A stretch of 64,000 bases of DNA, from assembly GCA_016200325.1 (NCBI GenBank), contig JACQEZ010000015.1, positions 30,497-94,496 on the forward strand, in the 5' to 3' direction. This document shows, piece by piece, positions 27,599 through 35,304 of this stretch. This DNA comes from Candidatus Manganitrophaceae bacterium. Lineage in GTDB: Bacteria > Nitrospirota > Nitrospiria > SBBL01 > Manganitrophaceae. Each line of letters begins with the position of its first letter. Positions within the stretch are counted from its first letter, which is position 1. Under the pieces are notes generated by a model that was given only the letters and a program-made list of their open reading frames with translations, was not told the origin of the DNA and ran no database searches. The position numbers and the translations under genes are program-made.

Positions 27599-28109
27599 AG
27601 CCGAGGAAGATCAGCGTCGCTCCGAAAATAATCGCATAACTCGCGATCACCCAGAGCAGGGCGAGCGCGCCGGCGGCCGGCGCCCACATCAAGATTGCAG
27701 CAAAGAGGATCGACGCGACCCCGCTGATCGCAAGCCACACCTCCCCTTCGATGCTCCTTCTCAAACGGATCGCCGCCGCAATTTGGAGCACACCGATCGC
27801 CAGACTCCAAGCGGCAATATAGAGGAGCAGACCGATGGCTGTAATCCCGGGCGCCCGGAAAGTCAGAATGCCGATCCCAACCCCAATCACCCCCTGAAGC
27901 AAAAGGAGCCAACGGTCGTTCCGCTTCTCCCAACCGCCGAGGGCCAGGATAATGGCGAAGATTCCATCGACAAAAACATAAGCCCCGAAGAAAAGGACCA
28001 GCGCCGCCAGCGTCATCCCCGGTCGGCTGAAGGCCAACACCCCGAAGAGAATCGCCAAGACGCCCCTTAAAATCAGGACCCACCAATTACGCGTTAGAAG
28101 ATCAAACAT
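27552..28109 (-). CDS. HdeD-like (DUF308) membrane protein
   Basis: Seen: 185 residues, six hydrophobic helices in three repeated pairs, with the family pattern LTRNWWVLILRGVLAILFG at the start. Known: HdeD relatives are inner-membrane proteins linked with acid or general stress, without a proven mechanism. A strong AAGGAGGAAG site precedes the ATG. The C-terminal KAEA tail overlaps the end of the convergent GT87-like gene by 47 bases. Confidence 0.85.
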   Translation of the reverse strand: MFDLLTRNWWVLILRGVLAILFGVLAFSRPGMTLAALVLFFGAYVFVDGIFAIILALGGWEKRNDRWLLLLQGVIGVGIGILTFRAPGITAIGLLLYIAAWSLAIGVLQIAAAIRLRRSIEGEVWLAISGVASILFAAILMWAPAAGALALLWVIASYAIIFGATLIFLGFKVHGLHGPLRKAEA

Positions 28110-28418
28110 CGTCTTCCTCCTTTGTTAGGGTTTATCTCTTGTTAGAACCGTATCTCTCATCTCTTCCATTGAAATTACTCAACCCTCTACTTAAGGAAAC
28201 CATGCAATCCGAGAGGAGGTCAATTCATCATAAGGAACTATTAATTTGATCCGAGGACTAATCTAAACAAAGGTGTACCTGAGAAGGAATGGAATAGTGA
28301 AGCGCTTCGAATCGATCCTTCTTACAAAGAGTGACTCGCAGGCGTCGTTTGGAGTAAAATAACCGTATAGGTAGAGTTGAGCTTGAGAAGAGTGGTGCCA
28401 AAACGTTCTATATCACAA
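28110..28418. other. Intergenic region between divergent genes
   Basis: About 300 bases between the HdeD-like gene and udgX. It is A/T-richer than its neighbours, as expected for promoters, but no clear -35/-10 pair or LexA box is seen. The GTATAGGTAGAG at about 28365-28376 resembles half of the lexA operator without its partner. Confidence 0.5.
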
Positions 28419-29051
28419 ATGACCGCCGCACGGCTGATCCCGCCGAACCCGACCCTCGCTATCCTCCGAGAGGCCGCCGCCGGTTGCCAAGCATGCGATC
28501 TCTGGAAGAGCGGAACGCAGACGGTCTTCGGCGAGGGGCCGGAGCAGGCCGCGGTAATGCTCGTCGGAGAGCAGCCGGGCGATAAGGAAGATCAGGCTGG
28601 GCGGCCCTTCGTCGGACCGGCCGGAGGGCTGCTCAACGGTGCGCTCGAAGAGGCGGGGATCGTCCGCGACGAGGTCTACGTCACCAATGCGGTGAAGCAC
28701 TTCAAGTGGGAGCCGCGCGGCAAACGTCGCATTCACAAAAAGCCGAACGCCGCCGAGATCACCGCCTGCCGCCCCTGGCTCGAGGCCGAGATTAAACTCA
28801 TCCAGCCGAAGATCATCGTCTGCTTGGGCGCCACCGCCGCCCAGGCGCTGCTCGGAAAAGATTTTCGGGTCACCCGCCAGCGGGGTGAGCTCCTCCCCTC
28901 CCCCTTCGGCGGCCAGATCCTCGCCACCGTTCACCCCTCCTCGTTGCTCCGGATTGAAGACGAAGCGGAGCGCCGGGAGGCGCGGGCCCGCTTCGTCGAA
29001 GATCTTAAACAGGTGGCCAAAGCGCTCCACCGTCTTCGTCCCGCCGCTTGA
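28419..29051 (+). CDS. udgX: UdgX-type uracil-DNA glycosylase (family 4-like, Fe-S)
   Basis: Excises uracil from DNA; the UdgX branch stays covalently bound to the product through a histidine. Seen: 210 residues, motif A GEQPGDKEDQAGRPFVGPAG (50-69), the insertion loop KRRIH at 102-106 whose His106 corresponds to the covalent-link residue of mycobacterial UdgX, motif B HPSSLLR (172-178), and Cys23, 26, 117 and 135 as likely 4Fe-4S ligands. Ordinary family 4 enzymes lack the KRRIH loop. ATG 28419 is chosen from family length; TTG 28377 has a slightly better ribosome site. It lies 83 bases before the lexA mutagenesis cassette and shares its strand. Confidence 0.9.
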   Translation: MTAARLIPPNPTLAILREAAAGCQACDLWKSGTQTVFGEGPEQAAVMLVGEQPGDKEDQAGRPFVGPAGGLLNGALEEAGIVRDEVYVTNAVKHFKWEPRGKRRIHKKPNAAEITACRPWLEAEIKLIQPKIIVCLGATAAQALLGKDFRVTRQRGELLPSPFGGQILATVHPSSLLRIEDEAERREARARFVEDLKQVAKALHRLRPAA

Positions 29052-29093
29052 TCCGGGTCATTCCTCACGGTACTATCCCGGCCTAAGATTTCC

Positions 29094-29145
29094 TTGACAC
29101 TCACCGCTCAATCCGGCATCATAGAGGTAGACGTATGTCTACCTC
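29094..29145 (+). promoter_or_regulatory. lexA promoter and palindromic operator
   Basis: TTGACA (29094-29099), a 17-base spacer and CATCAT (29117-29122, 4 of 6 to consensus) form a sigma-70-like promoter. Directly after lies a perfect 9-bp inverted repeat, GAGGTAGAC (29124-29132) and GTCTACCTC (29137-29145) with a GTAT spacer. The lexA ATG (29135) sits inside the palindrome, so the bound repressor would cover the transcription and translation starts. The box differs from the E. coli CTGT-N8-ACAG form. Autoregulation by LexA is inferred. Confidence 0.75.
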
Positions 29146-29734
29146 CGCCTTAACACCCAGACAAAAAGAGATTCTCGAGTTCCTCCGTCGAACGGTGGAG
29201 AAACGGGGCTACCCCCCGTCGCTCCGGGAAACGGCAAGCCATTTCGGGATTGCGGGGGTTCACGCCGTTGAAAAACATCTCGCCGCCTTGGAACAAAAGG
29301 GATTTCTGAAAAAGGGGGTCGGGCCCCGCGCGATCGAGCTGACCGAGCGGGCGACCGCCCGCGCCGTTCCGATCGTCGGCCGGGTGGCGGCGGGACGGCC
29401 GATCCTCGCCGAGGAAAACCGAATTGGAACGCTGGCGCTCGATGCCTCGGTCGTCCGGTGGAAAGAGGCCTTCCTGCTGAAAGTAAAAGGAGAGAGCATG
29501 AACGGGGCCGGCATTCTGGACGGGGATCTTGTTTTGGTGAAGCCGCAGCCGGACGCCGAGTCGGGGGAGATCGTCGTCGCCTTATTAGACGGGGAAGCGA
29601 CGGTAAAACGGCTGATCAAAAAGGGGGGAGCGATGATGCTACAGCCGGAGAATCCTGACTTCGAGCCGCTCGCCATCACGCGCCAATCGCCGGCGCAGAT
29701 TATCGGGAGGATCGTCGGTGTTTTCCGATTCTAG
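29135..29734 (+). CDS. lexA: LexA repressor
   Basis: SOS repressor that cleaves itself when stimulated by RecA. Seen: 199 residues, an N-terminal winged helix with TPRQKEILEFL and PPSLRETASHFG, the scissile Ala86-Gly87 in VAAGRPI, and the catalytic dyad Ser121 (GESMNGAGI) and Lys158 (EATVKR). The recognition helix carries GIAGVHAVEKHL rather than the E. coli-like sequence, in keeping with the different operator. No upstream Shine-Dalgarno is seen because the start codon lies within the operator, so expression may be weak or leaderless-like. It overlaps imuA by 17 bases. Confidence 0.95.
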   Translation: MSTSALTPRQKEILEFLRRTVEKRGYPPSLRETASHFGIAGVHAVEKHLAALEQKGFLKKGVGPRAIELTERATARAVPIVGRVAAGRPILAEENRIGTLALDASVVRWKEAFLLKVKGESMNGAGILDGDLVLVKPQPDAESGEIVVALLDGEATVKRLIKKGGAMMLQPENPDFEPLAITRQSPAQIIGRIVGVFRF

Positions 29735-30440
29735 AGTGATCACCGGATCGGCGCTCTTGTTGCGGCAAGGGCGGCAGGCTCCCTTCGTGACACAGGTGCC
29801 GCTCCTCGATCGGCTGGAAGAAGGGGGGCTGCCGCGCGGGACGTTGATCGAGCTGTCGGGGAAAGCTTCGACCGGCCGGTTTGCCCTCAGCCTGGCGGCG
29901 CTCTCCGCCGCAACCCGCGCCGGCGAGCCGGCGGCGTTGATCGACTTGGGCGACCATCTCGATCCGGAGGGGGCGCATGCAGCGGGCGTCGATCTCTCCC
30001 GCCTGCTCTGGGTCCGGCCCTTTACGGTAAAGGAGGCGATGACCGCCGCCGAGATGATCCTCCTCGCCGGATTTTCTTTGGTGGTGCTCGATCTGGCGGA
30101 GAAAAAAACTGAGCATCTTTCCGACGGGCCCTGGATTCGTCTCTCCCGCGCGGCCCGCGCGCAGAACGCCGTGCTGCTCCTCTCCTCTCCCCTCCCGCTC
30201 GCCGGCACGGCGGCCGATCTTTCGGTGACCGCCTGCCGCTCCCGTCCGGTCTGGCTCGGAAGCGGGTCGGCGCCGCGGCTGCTGTCGGGCCTTCGGGTCG
30301 ATTTCACCCTTCAACGGCGGAAAGGGGGGCGGCGCGCATTTTCGGGAGCGCTCTTTCTTCCGGTCCATCCGATCGATGAAGAGATTCGAGGGAAGGAGAA
30401 GGCCGATGCCGCGGCGGATCGCCTGTCTGCTCGTCCCTGA
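29718..30440 (+). CDS. imuA: ImuA-like SOS mutagenesis protein (RecA-related)
   Basis: First mutasome-specific protein of the cassette. Seen: 240 residues with a RecA-like core: LLDRLEEGGLPRGTLIELSG (about 29-48), then a degraded P-loop position (KASTGRF instead of GxxxxGKT) and ALIDLGDHLDPEGAHAAGVD, recalling the RecA Walker B region. This matches ImuA, which lacks convincing ATPase motifs. The GTG start follows GGGAGGATCG. It overlaps lexA and imuB at either end, so it is translated with them. The C-terminal about 25 residues overlap imuB. Confidence 0.85.
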   Translation: MFSDSRVITGSALLLRQGRQAPFVTQVPLLDRLEEGGLPRGTLIELSGKASTGRFALSLAALSAATRAGEPAALIDLGDHLDPEGAHAAGVDLSRLLWVRPFTVKEAMTAAEMILLAGFSLVVLDLAEKKTEHLSDGPWIRLSRAARAQNAVLLLSSPLPLAGTAADLSVTACRSRPVWLGSGSAPRLLSGLRVDFTLQRRKGGRRAFSGALFLPVHPIDEEIRGKEKADAAADRLSARP

Positions 30441-31905
30441 CTTCCCGCTCGCCGCGCGCTTCCGACAAGAGCCGCAGATCACGCAGGCCGCGATCGCCGT
30501 CTTCGAGGCGGAGGGGGCGACCCCGGCGGTCATTGCGGCCAGCCCGACGGCCCGGCGGCGCGGGATCCATCCGGGACTCTCCCTTCATCAGGCGCGGGCC
30601 CTCTTTCCGGAGATCGTCGCCAGACCGCGCGACCGCGCGGCCGAGCAATCGGCCCAGGAACGCCTTCTTGAAACCGCCTCCGGACTGTCGCCCATCATAG
30701 AAAATTCTGGATTGGGATGTATCTATCTCGATCTGCGGGGGATGGGAGACGAGCGGGCCCTCGCCGAAAGAGCGGTTGATGCGGCGGCGGCCGCGGGGTT
30801 CTCCGCACAGGTCGGGGTGGCCGAGGGGAGAACAGCGGCCCGATTGGCCGCTTGGCGCTCCCGGGGAAATCCGGCGATCCTTCCCAAAGGGGGAGATGCC
30901 GCCTATCTGGCGCCGCTCTCCCTCGCCTGGTTAAAACCCCCTCCTCCTTTATTAGAGCGGCTCGCCCGTTGGGGGATTCGGACCGCCGGCGAGTTCGCCG
31001 CCCTCTCCCCCGGCGACGTTGCACGGCGGCTGGGGCCGGAAGGGCTGGCGCTCCATCGGACCGCGCAGGGATCGGACGAGCGGCCGCTCTCCGCCTGGCG
31101 AAGTCCCCTCGTCTTCTCCGAGCGGATCGATCTCGAGTGGACCCTCTGCGGGATCGAGGCCTTTTGCGCCGTCACCCGTCCGATGCTCGATCGCCTCGGT
31201 CAGCATCTTTCCACGTTCGGAGTCGCCTGCCGGCGGCTCGATCTGGAACTCTCGTTCGATCCGAAGGGAGAAGAAACTCGGTCGCTGTCGCTGGCCGCTC
31301 CGACGGCGGAGGTGAAGACGTTACTGGAGCTCCTCTCTTTGGAGTTAGCGGCCCATCCGCCCCGCGCGCCAGTTAACGGCATCACCCTCCATGCCCATCC
31401 CGAGCCGTTGCGGCAGGCTCAGTTTTCCCTCTTCGGTCCGGCCAGCCCCTCTCCCGACAGCCTGGCGACGGTCAGGGCCCGTCTGTCGCTGCTGCTCGGC
31501 GCCGACCGGATCGGCTCCCCGCAGCGGGCCGACGGTACCCGCCCGGAGCGGTATTTCATGTCGGAGTACGCGCCCCCCCCTCCGAGGAGGATGCCTCTCT
31601 TGGAGAGACCTTCCTTGGCCGCCGCCATCCGGGTGCTCCGCCCGAAAATCCTCCTCAAGGTGCAGTATGGGGGAGTGCCGCCCCAGCCGATTCAGATCAA
31701 AACCGAGAAGCGGGCCGATCCTCTCCCTTCCATTTCAGGAAAGGTCCGGGTCGCCTCGGGACCGTGGCGGCTGGAAGAGGGGTGGTGGTCGGAAGAAGCG
31801 GTCACGCGCGACTACTGGGATCTGGAGTTGGCCGACGGCGGTGTCTATCGGATCTTTCACGATCGCCAACAGGGAAATTGGTTTGCCGACGGCGTTTACG
31901 ATTAG
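30406..31905 (+). CDS. imuB: ImuB, catalytically dead Y-family polymerase
   Basis: Scaffold that joins ImuA, DnaE2 and the beta clamp. Seen: 499 residues with Y-family layout, IACLLVPDFPLAARF at the start, palm (to about 170), thumb with helix-hairpin-helix (LERLARWGIRTAGEFAALS near 190) and little finger, then a C-terminal extension of about 140 residues. Where active enzymes have the first Asp it has Pro, and where they have SIDE it has LGCI, so the metal-binding acids are missing. A QFSLFG segment near 345 resembles a clamp-binding motif. ATG 30406 follows AGGAGAAGG. Confidence 0.9.
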   Translation: MPRRIACLLVPDFPLAARFRQEPQITQAAIAVFEAEGATPAVIAASPTARRRGIHPGLSLHQARALFPEIVARPRDRAAEQSAQERLLETASGLSPIIENSGLGCIYLDLRGMGDERALAERAVDAAAAAGFSAQVGVAEGRTAARLAAWRSRGNPAILPKGGDAAYLAPLSLAWLKPPPPLLERLARWGIRTAGEFAALSPGDVARRLGPEGLALHRTAQGSDERPLSAWRSPLVFSERIDLEWTLCGIEAFCAVTRPMLDRLGQHLSTFGVACRRLDLELSFDPKGEETRSLSLAAPTAEVKTLLELLSLELAAHPPRAPVNGITLHAHPEPLRQAQFSLFGPASPSPDSLATVRARLSLLLGADRIGSPQRADGTRPERYFMSEYAPPPPRRMPLLERPSLAAAIRVLRPKILLKVQYGGVPPQPIQIKTEKRADPLPSISGKVRVASGPWRLEEGWWSEEAVTRDYWDLELADGGVYRIFHDRQQGNWFADGVYD

Positions 31906-31934
31906 CCGTGTCGATCTCCGTCTGGAGGAATCGC

Positions 31935-34900
31935 TTGCGCCCTTACGTTGAACTGCATGCTGGATCGGCATTTTCTTTTTTGGAAGGGGCTTCGCTTCCG
32001 GAGGATCTGATCGACCGCGCGGCCGAGCTCGGTCTCGCCGCCGTGGCGTTGGTCGATACCAATGGCCTCTATGGCGCGCCGCGTTTTTATAAGGCGGCCA
32101 AGGCAATCGGCATGAAGCCGTTGGTCGGCGCCGAAGTCATTCTCTCCGAGCGCGTTTCACTGCCGGCGTCTGTCAAAACAACCCGCTCCCCTTTTTTACA
32201 GCCGCTCCCCCGCCTCACCTTGCTGGTCGCCTCCCGGAGCGGCTATCAGAACCTCTGTAGGCTGCTGACCGCAGGGGCCCTCGGCCGGAAAAAAGGAGAG
32301 GCCGCCGTTACCTGGGAGCAGATCGCCCATCATGCCGAAGGACTCTATTGTCTGACCGGCGGGGACGAAGGGCCGCTGGTCGCGGCACTCTCGGAAGAAA
32401 ATCCGATCGACACCGCCCGGCAGACGCTCCGTCGGTTGGCGGCGCTTTTTCCGGAACGGCTCTATGTCGAGCTGCAGCGGCATCGGCGGCGCGATCAGGA
32501 GGCGCGCAATCACCTCTTGATCGATCTCGCCCGCGCGGCCGGCCTCCCGCTCATTGCAACCAACGGGGTCCGCTATGCAAAACCGGACGACAAAGAGCTC
32601 TTCGATCTTTTGACCTGCATCCGGCGGCACACCCCGTTGGACGAAGCGAAAGGGATCTTGGCGGTCAACCGGGAGCGTCACCTGAAAGGGGCCGCCGAGA
32701 TGAACCGGCTCTTTGCCGATCTGCCGGAGGCGCTGACGGCGACGGGAGAGCTGGCCGAAAAACTCGATTTCACCCTCGACGATCTGGGCTATCGCTTCCC
32801 GACCTATCCCCTTCCGGCGGGAGAGACGCCGAGCTCCTATCTTCGGAAGGTCACCTGGGAGGGAGCGCGCACGCGCTTCTCCGCGATCGACCCCAAAACC
32901 GGCGCCCAAATTGAAAAGGAATTGGCGCTGATCGAGAAGCTCGACCTCGCCGGCTATTTTCTGATCGTCTGGGACATCGTCCAATTCTGCAAACGAGAAA
33001 AGATCATGGTCCAGGGACGGGGCTCCGCCGCCAACAGCGCGGTCTGTTACGCGCTCTCGATCACGGCGGTCGACCCGGTCAAGATGGATCTTCTCTTCGA
33101 GCGATTCCTCTCCGAGGAGCGGGGGGAGTGGCCCGACATCGACCTCGATCTTCCGTCGGGAGATCAGCGTGAGCGGGCGATCCAATACCTCTACTCCAAA
33201 TATGGAAAACAGAGCGCGGCGATGACGGCAAACGTCATTACCTACCGTCCCCGCTCGGCAATCCGGGAGGCGGCGAAGGCCTTCGGCTGCTCGGCGGAAC
33301 AGGTCGAAAAACTGGCGGGGGGCCTCGGGAGCCTCTCGGGGGAGGAGGTCCGGAAAGATCCGAAGATCGTTCTAAAACAGGTCGCCGCCTGCGGACTCGA
33401 CCCGACCACCCTTCGCGTTCGAAAGATGGTGCAGCTCTGGCTTCGGATGCAGAACCTGCCGCGGCATCTCGGGCAACATTCCGGCGGGATGGTCGTGGCG
33501 GCGGGACGCCTCGATCAGATCGCGCCGCTGGAGCCGGCCTCGATGCCGGGCCGGGTGGTGATCCAGTGGGACAAGGACGATTGCGCCGACCTGAAGATTC
33601 TCAAGATCGATCTCTTGGGATTGGGAATGCTCGCGGTGCTGGAAGAGGTGGTGCCGATGATCAAACGGCATGAAGGGATCGACATTGATTTGGCCCGCCT
33701 GCCGCCGGATGATCCCAAGGTCTTCGCCATGATCAACGCGGCCGATACGATCGGCGTCTTTCAGCTCGAGAGCCGCGCCCAGATGGCGTCGCTGCCGCGC
33801 CACGCGCCGACCCGCTTCTACGATATCGTCGTTCAGGTCGCGATCATCCGCCCCGGCCCGATCGTCGGCGGGATGGTCCGTCCCTTTTTCGACCGCCGGC
33901 AACAAAAAGCCCCGGTTGTCTATCCCCATCCATCGCTGGAGCCGATTCTAAAACGGACGCTGGGGGTGCCGCTCTTTCAGGAGCAGGTGTTGCGGATGGC
34001 GATGGTGGCGGCCGGCTTCTCCGGCGGAGAGGCGGAGGAGCTGCGGCGGGCGATCGGATTCAAGCGGTCGGCCGAGCGGATGGAGACGATCGAGCGGCGG
34101 CTGCGCGAGGGAATGATCGCGAAGGGGATCGACGCGGCCGGCTCTGATGAGATCGCCCGGATGATCACGTCCTTCGCCCTCTACGGCTTTCCGGAGTCGC
34201 ATGCGGCGAGCTTTGCGCTGATTGCCTATGCGAGCGCCTACCTTAAAGCGCATCACCCCGCCGCCTTCTACGCGTCGTTGCTCAATGCCTGGCCGATGGG
34301 CTTTTATCATCCGGCCACCCTGGTGAAAGATGCCCAGCGGCACCAGGTGGCGATCCATCCGATCGATGTGACCCGCTCCGGCTGGGGCTGCCGGTGGGAG
34401 GGGATGCGCGCGCAGCAAGGGATGCGGCTCGGCCTCCGTTTTATAAAGGGCTTGCGGGAGTCGGACGGAAAGCGGATTGAACAGGAGCAGGCGAAGGCCC
34501 CTTTTCAAAACGTGACCGATCTCGCCCGCCGGTGCGCTTTGCAGGACGATGCGCTCGACCGGTTGGCGCATGTCGGGGCGCTCGCCCCCTTCGGCCTGAC
34601 GCGGCGGGCCGCCCTTTGGCAGGCGGCCGAGGTTGCCTGGCCGTTGGGGCCGCTGCTCGATGCGATCCCGCAGAAGGATGATTCCCCCCTTCCGGAAATG
34701 TCGGCCTATGAGGAGACGATGGCCGATTATCAGAGCGCCCAGATGACGGCCGGACCCCATCTGATCGCCTACGCCAGAGAGAGGCTTCGCGCCCAGGGGG
34801 TTCATTCGGCGGCGGAGCTCGCCGGTCTTTTGGAAGGGGAGCGGGTTCGGACGGCCGGTTCCGTGATCGTCCGGCAGCGGCCTGGAACGGCAAAGGGATT

Positions 34901-35111
34901 TGTCTTTTTGACGCTGGAGGACGAAAGCGGCATGTCGCAGGCGATTCTCCGGCCCGCTCTTTTTCAAAGATATCGCGCCGTGATTCTCTCCTCCCCCGCG
35001 CTGATCGTAGAAGGAATCCTGCAGAAAACGGACGGAACCCTCTCCGTCCGCGCCGGCCGGGTCTGGCCGCTGAAGATGGAAGGAGAAATCCCCAGCCATG
35101 ACTTTCATTGA
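31935..35111 (+). CDS. dnaE2: Error-prone DNA polymerase DnaE2 (ImuC)
   Basis: C-family polymerase for translesion synthesis with ImuA and ImuB. Seen: 1058 residues from a TTG preceded by CTGGAGGAATCGC; an N-terminal PHP domain beginning RPYVELHAGSAFSFLEGAS, the active-site Asp pair in PDIDLDLPSGD (near 401-411), a further Asp in KILKIDLLGLGML, helix-hairpin-helix and OB-fold (TAGSVIVRQRPGTAKGFVF) regions. It lacks the C-terminal tau-binding tail of replicative DnaE, as expected for DnaE2. The longer in-frame upstream part is a shadow of imuB. Last gene of the cassette, 29 bases after imuB. Confidence 0.94.
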   Translation: MRPYVELHAGSAFSFLEGASLPEDLIDRAAELGLAAVALVDTNGLYGAPRFYKAAKAIGMKPLVGAEVILSERVSLPASVKTTRSPFLQPLPRLTLLVASRSGYQNLCRLLTAGALGRKKGEAAVTWEQIAHHAEGLYCLTGGDEGPLVAALSEENPIDTARQTLRRLAALFPERLYVELQRHRRRDQEARNHLLIDLARAAGLPLIATNGVRYAKPDDKELFDLLTCIRRHTPLDEAKGILAVNRERHLKGAAEMNRLFADLPEALTATGELAEKLDFTLDDLGYRFPTYPLPAGETPSSYLRKVTWEGARTRFSAIDPKTGAQIEKELALIEKLDLAGYFLIVWDIVQFCKREKIMVQGRGSAANSAVCYALSITAVDPVKMDLLFERFLSEERGEWPDIDLDLPSGDQRERAIQYLYSKYGKQSAAMTANVITYRPRSAIREAAKAFGCSAEQVEKLAGGLGSLSGEEVRKDPKIVLKQVAACGLDPTTLRVRKMVQLWLRMQNLPRHLGQHSGGMVVAAGRLDQIAPLEPASMPGRVVIQWDKDDCADLKILKIDLLGLGMLAVLEEVVPMIKRHEGIDIDLARLPPDDPKVFAMINAADTIGVFQLESRAQMASLPRHAPTRFYDIVVQVAIIRPGPIVGGMVRPFFDRRQQKAPVVYPHPSLEPILKRTLGVPLFQEQVLRMAMVAAGFSGGEAEELRRAIGFKRSAERMETIERRLREGMIAKGIDAAGSDEIARMITSFALYGFPESHAASFALIAYASAYLKAHHPAAFYASLLNAWPMGFYHPATLVKDAQRHQVAIHPIDVTRSGWGCRWEGMRAQQGMRLGLRFIKGLRESDGKRIEQEQAKAPFQNVTDLARRCALQDDALDRLAHVGALAPFGLTRRAALWQAAEVAWPLGPLLDAIPQKDDSPLPEMSAYEETMADYQSAQMTAGPHLIAYARERLRAQGVHSAAELAGLLEGERVRTAGSVIVRQRPGTAKGFVFLTLEDESGMSQAILRPALFQRYRAVILSSPALIVEGILQKTDGTLSVRAGRVWPLKMEGEIPSHDFH

Positions 35112-35304
35112 AATGCACCCAGCACATTTCCATATTATTCATACATGGTATATTTTTTTGTTGATTTCAGAGATTCCTCCCTGTAATATCATCCCTCAGT
35201 AGTATTTATCACATGAATGCTCGGCCCCGCAAGCGTCACCCGCGCCCGGCGGACTGAAACATCCATGCGACAGGCAATCTCACAGAATCTTAATCCGATC
35301 CTAC

